From: JAJTFW01 sp046330075
Lineage (GTDB): Bacteria; Bacteroidota; Bacteroidia; AKYH767-A; OLB10
Direction: 5' to 3'
Assembly: GCA_046330075.1 (NCBI GenBank)
Contig: JAXLTL010000009.1
Span: forward strand, 98,007 to 162,006
Length of the DNA: 64,000 bases
Shown here: positions 7,752 through 16,599 of the stretch, one piece after another
How the letters are laid out: every line of letters starts with the position of its first letter
Position numbering within the stretch: the stretch's first letter is position 1
Made by a program: the position numbers and the translations under genes
Notes under the pieces: generated by a model
The model's database searches: none
What the model was told of the DNA's origin: nothing
Seen by the model: the letters and a program-made list of their open reading frames with translations, nothing else

Positions 7752-7755
7752 CGCC

Positions 7756-9222
7756 ATGTCACAGAACTATCAAAATCGCACCATTGCTGTTGCCCCGGGC
7801 GACGGTATCGGACCGGAAATCATGAATGCCGTACTGGAGATATTCCGTGCGGCGGAGGTCCCGCTGAATTATCAATTCGTTGAAATGGGAAAGGACTGGT
7901 ACCTGCAGGGTCATTCTTCCGGAATGACACCCGAAGCCCGGTCGGTAGTAGAATCGCTGGGAGTGCTATTTAAGGGACCGATGGAAACCCCCAAAGGTAA
8001 AGGGATGAAAAGTATTAACGTAACGGCCCGTAAAACCTGGAATACCTATGCGAACAAACGCATTTTTAAAACCATTCCGGGTGTAGAAACGATCTACAGC
8101 AAGGCGGGTATTCCCATCGACCTGACGATTGTCCGTGAGAACATCGAAGATACCTATGGAGGTATCGAACATATGCTAACGCACGATGTGGCGTTATGCC
8201 GCCGGTTCATTACGCGGCCTGGTTCCATGCAGGTACATCGTTATGCATTTGAAATGGCCTTGCGGAAAGGAGCCCGTAAAGTGACCTGTGCACACAAGGC
8301 CAATATCATGAAACTTACGGACGGGTTGTTCCTCGAAGCATTTTATGAAGTAGCGAAGGATTATCCGCAGCTTCAGGCGAATGATGTAATTGTTGACGAT
8401 ATGGCGATGAAACTGGTGATGCGTCCGTATGATTATGATGTCATCATTCTGCCAAATCTGCAGGGAGATATTATCAGTGATTTATGTGCCGGTCTTGTAG
8501 GTGGATTAGGCTTCGCGCCCAGTGCCAACATTGGCGATTATGTAAGCATTTTTGAAGCCGTACACGGGACAGCACCGGATATTACAGGACAAAACAAAGC
8601 CAATCCCACCGCATTACTGATCAGCGGACTGATGATGTTGCGTCATCTGGGACTTGAAACGCCGGCACGTCGCATTGAAAATGCGTTATACTATTCACTC
8701 GAGAACGGAGTACATACTTCGGATTTCGGAGTCCCCGGCCAGGGATTAACTACAACGGCCTTTGCCGCAGCGATCATTGCTAACCTGGGCAAGCAACCGA
8801 AGCAACCCGTGAAGGAACAATCCATATCCAAAGAAATGACGGGTCGTGCGTTGCCGGTTGAAAACCGCATGCTGGTGACTAAAAACAAGCCGGTGCAGGA
8901 ACTGATGGGGGCAGATTTTTTCGTAGAGAGTGAACTGCAGCCTGCAGAACTTGCGCAATCTCTTTCGCATCATCTTGGTGAAACATTTAAACTGGTAACG
9001 ATCTCTAATCGCGGAACACAGGTTTGGCCAACCGGATCTGTTCTCACCGACCTGATCAATCAATATCGTGTACGTATTGAAAAAGAAGGTGACGGTGAGT
9101 TGTCGCAGACTGATCTGTTTTCACTCACACAAAAGATTGCTGAAAGCTGTACTATATGTTCGTTGGAAATGTTGCTGAATTTCGACGGACAGCCGGCATA
9201 TTCCAAGGCACAAGGCCAATAG
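7756..9222 (+). CDS. icd: NADP-type isocitrate dehydrogenase, Thermus-like long form
   Basis: TCA-cycle enzyme of 488 residues that oxidises isocitrate to 2-oxoglutarate and carbon dioxide. Residues 1-335 form the isocitrate/isopropylmalate dehydrogenase fold: APGDGIGPEI at the start, the substrate loop around RKTWNTYANKR, IVRENIEDTYGG (catalytic Tyr in the EDTYGG motif), AHKANIMK with the catalytic Lys, the Asp-rich DDMAMKLV stretch, LQGDIISD, and the cofactor loop EAVHGTAPDITGQNKANP. About 140 further residues form the C-terminal domain seen in Thermus-type enzymes and many Bacteroidota. NADP preference is assumed from that group, not proven. The gene stands alone, with its own -7 box and a terminator behind it. 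Confidence 0.93.
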   Translation: MSQNYQNRTIAVAPGDGIGPEIMNAVLEIFRAAEVPLNYQFVEMGKDWYLQGHSSGMTPEARSVVESLGVLFKGPMETPKGKGMKSINVTARKTWNTYANKRIFKTIPGVETIYSKAGIPIDLTIVRENIEDTYGGIEHMLTHDVALCRRFITRPGSMQVHRYAFEMALRKGARKVTCAHKANIMKLTDGLFLEAFYEVAKDYPQLQANDVIVDDMAMKLVMRPYDYDVIILPNLQGDIISDLCAGLVGGLGFAPSANIGDYVSIFEAVHGTAPDITGQNKANPTALLISGLMMLRHLGLETPARRIENALYYSLENGVHTSDFGVPGQGLTTTAFAAAIIANLGKQPKQPVKEQSISKEMTGRALPVENRMLVTKNKPVQELMGADFFVESELQPAELAQSLSHHLGETFKLVTISNRGTQVWPTGSVLTDLINQYRVRIEKEGDGELSQTDLFSLTQKIAESCTICSLEMLLNFDGQPAYSKAQGQ

Positions 9223-9244
9223 TACTGTGTTCATTTTTTTTGTA

Positions 9245-9276
9245 AAAAGGGGAGACGAAAGTCTTCCCTTTTCTGT
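9245..9276 (+). terminator. Intrinsic terminator behind icd
   Basis: AAAAGGGGAGAC at 9245-9256 pairs with GTCTTCCCTTTT at 9261-9272 across a GAAA tetraloop with one G-T wobble, followed by a T-rich run. Confidence 0.75.
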
Positions 9277-9346
9277 TGTATTGAATTTTCAATCATCCGG
9301 ATACTATATTAAACTTCCTTATCGTTTTTGTTGAAACCAATTAACC

Positions 9347-10864
9347 ATGAGACACCACCCATACTCCGGGCCGGCATGGCTATGCCTGCTCGCCATGGTA
9401 TCCTGCAACGGGACACAGGAACGGGAGAATCAGCATACAGATACAGTTGTTCTGCAACGACACCATCAGCGGAACAATACAACACCGCCCGCCGCATTGC
9501 CGGAGCAGTCGAACGTATCATTCACCAGAGCTCCGGTTATTCCCCGTAACGAAGGGTTTATGAAGCGGCAGCCGTTGCTCCGTTATACTGATCTGCAGCC
9601 GCCTGCAATCGTTAAACATGAAATCGAAGTACTGCGGGATACCGTTATTCAGGGAGGGCAGGGGCTTGCTCTAACGATTCCGGCCGGTGCTTTTGTTCAT
9701 GAAGACGGCACTGCACCCGCAGGAAAAGTGGAATTTCATTTGCAGTCTTTCTGTGATAATCTGAGTATCCTTAAACAAGGGCTCACGACCACCTGCAACG
9801 GAGAGGTGATCGAAACAGGAGGGATGTTTTATTGTGATGCAAGTGCAGGAGGGAGACCACTGAAACTTCGTAAAGCCATATCCGTTAGGTTGCAAACAAC
9901 AGCCAGGAAAGAAGGTATGCAGGTATTTTACGGCACACCACAACCGGATGGCTATATCAACTGGATTCCCGATTCAACTGCGGCAGTATCTGCAGAAAAC
10001 ACGAAGCCGGTTACCGGTACACGCAAACAGAATCTTTCCCGGTGGGCATCAGGCCCCGATGGTTATGGCGATAAAGTATCCGGGTATGTTTGGGATGTAA
10101 CTGCCAGAGAGAAGAGAGAAAAGTTCAGACAACTGGATTCAGGGCGTCCGGGCGAATGGACCAGCTTTATTTATCGTGATCTGCTCAAAGCAAACGAACA
10201 GCTTTGGCAACTGGATTACAACCTGACCAAAATTCAGGTAAGTATGTGTCTGCGTGAAAATGCTTATTATGAATTAGCCATCCTGCCTGCAGGAAACCGG
10301 ATGCTGGATTCGATCATTAGTTTCTCAATAAAAAATTATTGGACAACAACCCGTTTTCCCCGTTCCATTCGTCAACGGGATCAGGTTTGTTACACCGGTA
10401 CATTTTATTTGAATCTGGCACCTGCCGGAAACCGGTACCTGAGTGAACTGTTCCGAAGAGGAAAAGATGAAGTGGTTGTAGCCTCCGGCGAATCGGAAGT
10501 GCAGGAAGTGACGAATTATGCTCTGAATATAACCAGAATGGGGTGGGTAAACTGCGATCGCTTTGTCAATGTCAGGGAAAAGACAGACGTAATTGTGATG
10601 ATCCCGCCAAAGTTCAAAGGCAGAGTTCAACTGGTCTTAAGTGATATAAGCGCATTTATGCCCGGTATTCAGCATGGTGACCGAATAGCATTCAAAGGGG
10701 TGCCGGCAGGAGAAAAAATAAAAGTTGTGTGGTTTGATGCAGACTATAACGGACAACTGAAACTGGCTACCTACTCAGGAATTGCAGATGGCAGAAAGAT
10801 ACCGGTTAGCATCTACCGCAGAGTCACGCTTGGGCAATTGCAAACGGAAATGGCATCGCTTTAG
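9347..10864 (+). CDS. Large lipoprotein with an IPAGAF (ZU5-like) domain, function unknown
   Basis: A 505-residue predicted lipoprotein. The signal peptide ends in the lipobox LAMVSC (Cys near residue 20), so it is probably lipidated and attached to a membrane. After a polar linker, residues about 90-200 hold a beta-rich domain with LTIPAGAFVHEDG, QGLTTTCNGEVIETGGMF and LKLRKAISVRL; this pattern of an IPAGAF strand followed by an ETGGM turn recurs in Bacteroidota surface lipoproteins and resembles ZU5 domains. The C-terminal half has no domain I recognise. No neighbour on the same strand is close enough for an operon. It ends 3 bases before the codon run leading into a strong two-way terminator. 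Confidence 0.75.
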   Translation: MRHHPYSGPAWLCLLAMVSCNGTQERENQHTDTVVLQRHHQRNNTTPPAALPEQSNVSFTRAPVIPRNEGFMKRQPLLRYTDLQPPAIVKHEIEVLRDTVIQGGQGLALTIPAGAFVHEDGTAPAGKVEFHLQSFCDNLSILKQGLTTTCNGEVIETGGMFYCDASAGGRPLKLRKAISVRLQTTARKEGMQVFYGTPQPDGYINWIPDSTAAVSAENTKPVTGTRKQNLSRWASGPDGYGDKVSGYVWDVTAREKREKFRQLDSGRPGEWTSFIYRDLLKANEQLWQLDYNLTKIQVSMCLRENAYYELAILPAGNRMLDSIISFSIKNYWTTTRFPRSIRQRDQVCYTGTFYLNLAPAGNRYLSELFRRGKDEVVVASGESEVQEVTNYALNITRMGWVNCDRFVNVREKTDVIVMIPPKFKGRVQLVLSDISAFMPGIQHGDRIAFKGVPAGEKIKVVWFDADYNGQLKLATYSGIADGRKIPVSIYRRVTLGQLQTEMASL

Positions 10865-10882
10865 CAAAAAGTGAACTGACTG

Positions 10883-10919
10883 AAAAGGGCTGCCTGAAAA
10901 TTCAGAGCAGCCCTTTTTA
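10883..10919. terminator. Two-way terminator between convergent genes
   Basis: AAAAGGGCTGC at 10883-10893 pairs perfectly with GCAGCCCTTTT at 10907-10917. A-tract and T-tract on the two sides let it stop transcription from both directions, serving the lipoprotein gene and the leftward gene that ends at 10923. Confidence 0.85.
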
Positions 10920-10922
10920 AGA

Positions 10923-11420
10923 TCAATCCTCATCCTCTTCTGCCGCCGCAGCCCCATTCTGACCCGGAGCATCAGTAACAGCTGCCTTGCCATAAATTTC
11001 GGTATGCCGGATTTGTCCACCGAGATAACCTGTGCGTGCCATCACAGCAAAGGTCATGAGAGAAACTGCGAAAGCTGCATACACCAGTTTTTTATTCAGC
11101 TCTTTCCGGCCCAGTATCAGTCCTACCAGTGAAACAGCACCTAATGCAATCATCCACCAAAGCGCAAACTCTGCAGCTTCTTCGTGTTCATGCATTACTT
11201 GTTCTGATATGCCCGGAATTTTCTCAATGGTTTCTTCTGCTTCTTCGCCCGTTTTCATAACGGGAAGTGTAATCAGGGTAAGTACCACCCAGAGACCGAG
11301 CACGGCCCGTTGAACATTGCTGTCTTTTTTAAGCAGTCCCCAGAGCATAATGCCGATACCTGCTATGGTCCCGATAATCGGGAAGTGATTTAAGAGGAGA
11401 TGAAGGTGTGTTAAGTCCAT
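10923..11420 (-). CDS. DUF2231-like four-helix membrane protein
   Basis: A 165-residue inner-membrane protein with four hydrophobic segments and a charged, Ala/Glu-rich tail. It opens with HLHLLLNHFPIIGTIAG, close to the HPxxVHFPI start of the DUF2231 family, and has a soluble acidic loop with GEEAEETIEK and VMHEHEEAAEFALWW between helices 2 and 3, followed by ARTGYLGGQIRHTEI at the end. The spaced histidines at helix ends could bind a metal or heme, as proposed for relatives, but that is inference. Function is unknown. The ATG at 11420 gives a first helix right at the N-terminus. It shares the terminator at 10883-10919. Confidence 0.7.
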   Translation of the reverse strand: MDLTHLHLLLNHFPIIGTIAGIGIMLWGLLKKDSNVQRAVLGLWVVLTLITLPVMKTGEEAEETIEKIPGISEQVMHEHEEAAEFALWWMIALGAVSLVGLILGRKELNKKLVYAAFAVSLMTFAVMARTGYLGGQIRHTEIYGKAAVTDAPGQNGAAAAEEDED

Positions 11421-11485
11421 AATGATTCAGTTTAGCCCCATTCAGGGCGTTAAAGATAATAGAAAGTCAACGCTGTAAACTGAAT

Positions 11486-11848
11486 TCAACAGGGTGGCTG
11501 CCAGTGTTCCGGCCCGGTAATGTCGGGTAAAACAACAAAGAGATCATGGTACTTCACCGGTATAAATGACAGGGTGTTCATAGAAAATTCCTGATGAATC
11601 AGGAAGGCCTGTAGAACGAGAAATGCAGGATGTCCTTTAAAAGGCAGGGTCTGATCATCGGTAGTATCATGTTCATCTGCATCATTTCCTCCATAATGTT
11701 CCTGGTAAAATTCCGAAAATGAATTCAGGTGTGTAGTCTGATGATGGAGGAAGTGCTGCACCAGCACCGGTAACCGCGAAAGCTGATACAGGTTATCCCC
11801 TCCGGCGATGAAGGAGAGGACAAACAACCAGATCAACCCATTTTTCAT
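11486..11848 (-). CDS. Small exported protein of unknown function
   Basis: A 120-residue protein with an N-terminal hydrophobic segment that looks like a signal peptide (MKNGLIWLFVLSFIAGGDNL). The mature part holds a His-rich stretch (VQHFLHHQTTHLNSFSEFY), an acidic run (GGNDADEHDTTDDQT) and a conserved-looking end (PDITGPEHWQPPC). Proteins of this layout occur in Bacteroidota, sometimes near metal-efflux genes, so metal contact is conceivable, but no domain is recognised. I chose the ATG at 11848 because a TTG further upstream at 11857 lies inside the -7 box. Confidence 0.65.
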   Translation of the reverse strand: MKNGLIWLFVLSFIAGGDNLYQLSRLPVLVQHFLHHQTTHLNSFSEFYQEHYGGNDADEHDTTDDQTLPFKGHPAFLVLQAFLIHQEFSMNTLSFIPVKYHDLFVVLPDITGPEHWQPPC

Positions 11849-11854
11849 TGTCTG

Positions 11855-11862
11855 CAAAGATA
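11855..11862 (-). promoter_or_regulatory. -7 box for the small exported protein gene
   Basis: On the minus strand TATCTTTG runs from 11862 to 11855, 6 bases before the ATG at 11848. It fixes the start codon choice. Confidence 0.5.
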
Positions 11863-11952
11863 CAACAGGAGTCGACTGTTTGAGAAGGCCGCAGATATGA
11901 TATCGGTCAACAAACTTATTCCGGAGAATGGAAAAAGAAATATATTTAGGGT

Positions 11953-12624
11953 GTGAAACTACATCCTTTCATAAAGGGCCTGTCAGCCGTTTTCGAAACC
12001 AACCTCAACGATGAAGCTGCCATAGGTATGAAAGCCTATATGAAAGATCAGTTCGACTATCTCGGGATTAAAAAGCCTGTGCGCGCCGGTCTGGAAAAAA
12101 GTTTTCGTCCTGCATTCAGGGAGCTCAGTGAGGAAGAATGGCCAATGGTAATCCGTCAGCTCTGGAAAATGCCTTTTCGCGAGTATCAATACGCTGCAAT
12201 GGAGTTAATGCGGTTACGGGCAAAAGAACTGAATGCCTCCCATGTGCCCTTGCTGGAAGAGATGATTGAACGCAAAAGCTGGTGGGACTCTGTTGATTTT
12301 ATCGCTTCCAATCTGGTGGGTGAATTACTCAGAAGACATCCCGAATTGCGCAGTGAGTTAATAGCGCGATGGACCGCAACGGGGAACTTCTGGTTTCAGC
12401 GCACCTGTATCATTTTTCAGTTGAAATATGGCGCCCGGACCGATAAGAAGCTTCTGTTCTCTCTTTGTACCCGGTATGCAGCCGAAAAGGAATTCTTCCT
12501 GCGTAAAGCCATTGGCTGGGCCCTCCGGCAATACAGTAAATATGATCCTGAATCAGTCCGAAGGTATGTAAACCGGCAGCCATTGTCAGGTTTGAGCTTG
12601 CGTGAAGCATCCAAATACCTCTGA
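11953..12624 (+). CDS. DNA alkylation repair protein (AlkD-like HEAT-repeat glycosylase)
   Basis: A 223-residue all-helical protein of the AlkD family, which removes N3- or N7-alkylated bases from DNA without flipping them out. Features are the start motif MKAYMKDQFDYLGIKKPVRA, the QLWKMPFREYQYAAMEL helix, KSWWDSVDFIASNLVG with the tryptophans and Asp used in AlkD to hold DNA, and the end LRKAIGWALRQYSKYDP, which carries the conserved Arg/Tyr. The start is a GTG at 11953, directly behind an AT-rich TATATTTA that may serve as a weak -7 box. Length is normal. It is followed 44 bases later by trhO, which has a separate promoter. Confidence 0.88.
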   Translation: MKLHPFIKGLSAVFETNLNDEAAIGMKAYMKDQFDYLGIKKPVRAGLEKSFRPAFRELSEEEWPMVIRQLWKMPFREYQYAAMELMRLRAKELNASHVPLLEEMIERKSWWDSVDFIASNLVGELLRRHPELRSELIARWTATGNFWFQRTCIIFQLKYGARTDKKLLFSLCTRYAAEKEFFLRKAIGWALRQYSKYDPESVRRYVNRQPLSGLSLREASKYL

Positions 12625-12629
12625 CAGCC

Positions 12630-12661
12630 TTGCAAGGAACCCCTTTGCGTTCGTATCTTTG
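12630..12661 (+). promoter_or_regulatory. Bacteroidota-type promoter for trhO
   Basis: TTG at 12630-12632 and TATCTTTG at 12654-12661, spaced by 21 bases, lie just before the ATG at 12669. Confidence 0.6.
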
Positions 12662-12668
12662 CGGCCTC

Positions 12669-13745
12669 ATGGTCCTCCACAATAAATACGATAAAGCTAC
12701 ATTACAGAAACTCCTCGATGCTGAAACATTCCGCCGGATTACACTCTCTTTTTACCGGTATGTCATCATTGATCAGGTAGATGAGTATCGTGATGAACTT
12801 TACCGCTGGATGAGCGAGCTCTCCATTCTCGGCAGGATTTACGTCGCCAGAGAAGGTATCAATGCACAGATTAACGTACCTGAACACCATATGGAGCAAT
12901 TCAGGAAGAAGATGGATGCGGATACCAGACTCAGCAATATGCCCCTCAAAATTGCTGTAGAAGATGATGGGAAGTCGTTTTTGAAACTAATCGTACGAAA
13001 GAAAAAGAAGATTGTAGCAGACGGCCTCAATGACGATGCCTTCGATGTTACCAACGTGGGTAAGCACCTGACTGCTAAAGAATTCAACGAGGCGATGGAA
13101 ATGCCCGGTACGGTTGTCATTGATATGCGTAATCATTACGAAAGTGAAGTGGGACATTTTCAGGGAGCTATATTGCCCGAGGTAGATACATTCAGAGAAG
13201 AACTCGAAAAAGCGGTGGACCTGGTAGCCGATAAAAAAGATCAGAAGATACTGCTGTATTGCACCGGGGGTATTCGATGTGAAAAAGCGAGTGCCTGGTT
13301 TAAGCACCATGGATTTGAAGATGTAAATCAGTTGTATGGAGGTATTATCCAATATGCAAAGGAGATACGCGAACACGGAATCCCATCCAAATTCATTGGA
13401 AAAAACTTTGTGTTTGATGAACGTTTAGGTGAGCGAATTACTGACGACATCATCAGCAACTGTCATCAGTGCGGGCAACCCTGTGATGAGCATGTAAACT
13501 GCAAAAATGACGAATGCCATCTGTTGTTTATTCAATGTCCTTCCTGTGCCCGGAAATTTGATGGTTGCTGTACCAGGGAGTGCATGGAAGTGTTCCATTT
13601 GCCGCTGGATGAACAGAAAAAGCGACGGAAGGGCCGGAAAAAGGCCGATACTTTGTCGGTTTACCGTTCCCGTTTGCGACCAGACCTGCGTCAGATTCTT
13701 GAAAATAGCCATGAATTGAGTGTAGAAACGACAAAAAGGAGCTGA
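12669..13745 (+). CDS. trhO: tRNA uridine(34) hydroxylase (rhodanese-family TrhO)
   Basis: Protein of 358 residues that forms 5-hydroxyuridine at the wobble base of tRNA in an oxygen-dependent way. An N-terminal acylphosphatase-like domain (RFY-type start, RIYVAREGINAQINVP) is followed by a rhodanese domain with the active-site loop CTGGIRCEKAS (catalytic Cys at about residue 198) and a Cys-rich segment (CHQCGQPCDEHVNC, then CPSCARKFDGCC) that probably binds zinc. The charged tail after KKRRKGRKK is extra. The TTG at 12630 in the same frame lies inside the -33 box, so the ATG at 12669 is the start. Family membership is clear. Confidence 0.93.
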   Translation: MVLHNKYDKATLQKLLDAETFRRITLSFYRYVIIDQVDEYRDELYRWMSELSILGRIYVAREGINAQINVPEHHMEQFRKKMDADTRLSNMPLKIAVEDDGKSFLKLIVRKKKKIVADGLNDDAFDVTNVGKHLTAKEFNEAMEMPGTVVIDMRNHYESEVGHFQGAILPEVDTFREELEKAVDLVADKKDQKILLYCTGGIRCEKASAWFKHHGFEDVNQLYGGIIQYAKEIREHGIPSKFIGKNFVFDERLGERITDDIISNCHQCGQPCDEHVNCKNDECHLLFIQCPSCARKFDGCCTRECMEVFHLPLDEQKKRRKGRKKADTLSVYRSRLRPDLRQILENSHELSVETTKRS

Positions 13746-13856
13746 TTACCGATTAAATTAGGGGTGCTTTAGGTATGCCACTCAACTTTATGGTAATTCC
13801 ACCCTTTTTTGTCAATAACTTACGTAAATTGCCTTTCAGTACCCCTTCGGGTACCC

Positions 13857-13864
13857 TATATTTG
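13857..13864 (+). promoter_or_regulatory. -7 box for recJ
   Basis: TATATTTG at 13857-13864 matches TAnnTTTG; the recJ ATG follows at 13890. No TTG lies at ideal -33 distance (one is 25 bases upstream). Confidence 0.45.
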
Positions 13865-13889
13865 TTTAACTTTTTCTCAGCCACGCAAC

Positions 13890-15620
13890 ATGGATAAAAG
13901 ATGGGTTTTGAAGCCTCAGGGCGATGTGGAGGTCGTAAATCGACTGGCTGGAGAGTTACGCATCAATAAAATACTAGTTAACTTATTGGTGCAGAGGGGT
14001 ATAACGACGTACGACGAAGCAAAGAAATTTTTCCGTCCCTCCCTGGATGACCTGCACGATCCCTTTCTGATGCGCGATATGGATAAAGCCATCGAAAGAA
14101 TCGGAGAGGCGCTGGCGAAAAAAGAACACATCCTTGTATATGGAGATTACGACGTAGACGGCACCACAGCCGTCTCGTTAGTTTATACATTCCTTAAAGG
14201 ATATTCCGGAAATATCGGCTATTATATTCCTGACCGTTATAAAGAAGGTTATGGGATCTCCCGTCAGGGAATCGACTGGGCGAAGGAGAATGGTTATTCA
14301 CTGATCATCGCCTTGGACTGTGGTATCAAGAGCAATGATAAAATTGAATATGCCAAAACCCTCGGTGTTGATTTTATCATTTGTGATCATCATCGTCCGG
14401 GAGCAGAAATTCCGGATGCAGTAGCGGTGCTGGATCCGAAACGTAACGATTGCGAGTATCCCTACAAGGAGTTATCAGGCTGTGGCATTGGATTTAAGCT
14501 GATTCAGGCTTTTGCACAGGCAAATCATGTACCTTTTGTTCAGCTGGAGCAATTTCTGGATCTGGTAGCCATCAGTATCTCAGCGGATATCGTTCCGATC
14601 ACGGGTGAAAACCGCATTCTTGCTTTTTATGGTTTGCAACGGCTGAATAAGGAGCCGCGTCCGGGAATAAAAGCAATTCTTGAACTCAGCGGTATCAAAA
14701 AAGAACTGGTGATTAATGATATTGTTTTTACAATCGCACCCCGTATCAATGCGGCAGGACGGATCGAGCATGGAGAGAAAGCGGTGGAATTGCTTATTCA
14801 GAAAAAGGAGGATCTGGCCAGCTTCCTCGGTGATGATATCAACGAGCAAAATACAACACGCAAGAACCTGGATACGCTGATTACTGATCAGGCTTTACAG
14901 CAGATTGAGCGCGATGATTCATTCAGAAACAGGAAGTCTACAGTGGTGTATAACCCTGAATGGCATAAAGGCGTAATTGGTATCGTGGCTTCGCGCCTTA
15001 CAGATAAATATTACCGGCCTACCATCGTTTTAACTCGCAGTAACGGACATGTGTCTGGTTCGGCACGTTCAGTGAAGGATTTTGACGTGTACAATGCCAT
15101 CGAAAGCTGCAGTGATTTGCTGGAGCAGTTTGGCGGTCATATGTACGCAGCAGGATTGACCATGAAGGAAGAAAATGTGGAGGCGTTCAGTGAACGGTTT
15201 GAAAAGATCGTTTCAGAAACCATCGAGGACCGGATGCTCACGCGTGAGATAGAGGTAGATGCAGAACTGATGCTGAAAGATATCACACCCTCCTTCTATA
15301 GAATATTGAAACAATTTGCGCCCTTTGGTCCAGGCAATATGGCACCCATTTTCCGTACAACCGGTGTTCGTGACAATGGCCGTGGACGTGTGGTAGGGAA
15401 TAATCACCTTAAACTCAGCCTGACTCAGGAGGAACTTAACTCCAGTCTTTATGATGGAATCGCTTTCCAGTTAGGCCATCACCATCCGATGGTAGAACAA
15501 CAGGAGAGTTTTGATGTGGTGTATCATGTGGAGGAGAATACTTTCAACGGCCGGACTTCGCTTCAATTGAATATTAAGGACCTCAAGTTTTCGAAGCAAC
15601 ACGTGCTGGCAGCTTCCTGA
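13890..15620 (+). CDS. recJ: Single-stranded-DNA-specific 5'-3' exonuclease RecJ
   Basis: DHH-family nuclease of 576 residues used in recombinational repair and mismatch repair. Motifs in order: LVYGDYDVDGTTAVSL (motif I, metal ligands), IALDCGIKSNDKIEYA, FIICDHHRPG (the DHH motif), AVLDPKRNDCEYPYKELSGCGIG in parts, and the DHHA1 region with GVIGIVASRLTDKYYRP and VSGSARSVKDFDVYNA ending in QFGGHMYAAGLTM. The C-terminal OB-fold is present (IFRTTGVRDNGRGRVVG). The ATG at 13890 is preferred over a TTG at 13809 because the protein then begins MDKRWVLKP, as usual, and a -7 box lies between the two. Its stop codon touches the stop of the convergent next gene. Confidence 0.96.
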   Translation: MDKRWVLKPQGDVEVVNRLAGELRINKILVNLLVQRGITTYDEAKKFFRPSLDDLHDPFLMRDMDKAIERIGEALAKKEHILVYGDYDVDGTTAVSLVYTFLKGYSGNIGYYIPDRYKEGYGISRQGIDWAKENGYSLIIALDCGIKSNDKIEYAKTLGVDFIICDHHRPGAEIPDAVAVLDPKRNDCEYPYKELSGCGIGFKLIQAFAQANHVPFVQLEQFLDLVAISISADIVPITGENRILAFYGLQRLNKEPRPGIKAILELSGIKKELVINDIVFTIAPRINAAGRIEHGEKAVELLIQKKEDLASFLGDDINEQNTTRKNLDTLITDQALQQIERDDSFRNRKSTVVYNPEWHKGVIGIVASRLTDKYYRPTIVLTRSNGHVSGSARSVKDFDVYNAIESCSDLLEQFGGHMYAAGLTMKEENVEAFSERFEKIVSETIEDRMLTREIEVDAELMLKDITPSFYRILKQFAPFGPGNMAPIFRTTGVRDNGRGRVVGNNHLKLSLTQEELNSSLYDGIAFQLGHHHPMVEQQESFDVVYHVEENTFNGRTSLQLNIKDLKFSKQHVLAAS

Positions 15621-16499
15621 TTATTTTATCTGAGGTGCGTAAAAATCCTTATTGGTAATAACCCGTAACTGAATACCTGCATGGAAAATAAATCCATTCG
15701 CCGGTAAGAGTTCATGTTCCGACTTGCTGACTTCATCATAGGCGAAATATTCGCGGGCAGCACTTTGTCCTACATCCATTGTAAAAGCAACCGGGAGATG
15801 TGGCAGATAATATTCAAATCCAAGTCGGGCCTGTCCTTCAATCCAGGCAAAGTAATCATGTTGGTGTACCCTGTACGAATCGGTAACACCTTTGTAAAAG
15901 AAACAGGCATGAAGAGAACGGGTGATCGCATAATCCACCACTGCAAATTTGGGCAGAATACCCCAGGTCCAGAGGCGTTTGGATGCTCTCCACTCGTAAC
16001 CAAGCAGAGGCAGCCAGTAGTTTCCGAAAAATTCACGACTGTAATAACCTCCGGCCTGCCAGCTGAAATGAGCATTGACCTGATGGCCGTAAATGATTGC
16101 GAAGGCCGGAGTCAGCGTTGAAGATCCCGGATGAATCCCTGTTTCTGCGTAGTGGCGTAATCCGGCAGCAAAGAGGAAAAAGTGAGTGGTGTCTTTCAGG
16201 GCTAATCGATGATTCAGGAAAAAAGTATAGTCGTGCAGATCCTGATGTGTTTTCAAACTGTCTTCGCCTACTGTGAAACGATGCCATTCATACATCGGAT
16301 CAATGACCGTGATGTTTCTGCGGTTCCAGGTAATGGGCAGATTCAGTTCGCCGGAATAATAGCGCAGATCGTTGGCTGTTTTATCGCCATGACGGGTGGC
16401 ATTGGCCTGCATAAAAGAGGCCTGTGCAACATCAAATGTTGGTTGAGCTGTCACCTGTACTGACAGGATGAAGAAGACCAGATAAAGACTGCGGTACAT
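15621..16499 (-). CDS. Predicted outer-membrane beta-barrel protein (DUF6268-like)
   Basis: A 292-residue exported protein: signal peptide of about 18 residues ending at VTAQ, then alternating hydrophobic and polar beta strands through to the C-terminus (for example FFLFAAGLRHYAETG, FAIIYGHQVNAHFSWQAGGY, RLGFEYYLPHLPVAFTMDVG). The pattern of Tyr/Trp-rich strands fits a small outer-membrane barrel of the DUF6268 kind. No ligand or export role can be read from it. It converges on recJ with no bases between the two stop codons, so neither has room for a terminator. A -7 box lies 6 bases upstream of its ATG. Confidence 0.72.
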   Translation of the reverse strand: MYRSLYLVFFILSVQVTAQPTFDVAQASFMQANATRHGDKTANDLRYYSGELNLPITWNRRNITVIDPMYEWHRFTVGEDSLKTHQDLHDYTFFLNHRLALKDTTHFFLFAAGLRHYAETGIHPGSSTLTPAFAIIYGHQVNAHFSWQAGGYYSREFFGNYWLPLLGYEWRASKRLWTWGILPKFAVVDYAITRSLHACFFYKGVTDSYRVHQHDYFAWIEGQARLGFEYYLPHLPVAFTMDVGQSAAREYFAYDEVSKSEHELLPANGFIFHAGIQLRVITNKDFYAPQIK

Positions 16500-16504
16500 T
16501 ACCT

Positions 16505-16512
16505 CAAATGTA
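16505..16512 (-). promoter_or_regulatory. -7 box for the beta-barrel gene, with an adjacent inverted repeat
   Basis: The minus strand reads TACATTTG from 16512 to 16505, 5 bases before the ATG at 16499. Directly upstream, GTATTC at 16510-16515 and GAATAC at 16523-16528 form an inverted repeat with a 7-base spacer, which could be an operator. Confidence 0.45.
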
Positions 16513-16599
16513 TTCTTTTTCAGAATACAAAGATTCTTCAGCCTTCATTGTAAAATAATCAGAGATCTGCTAAGTTCGTACTCCCTTTCCCAACGACCA

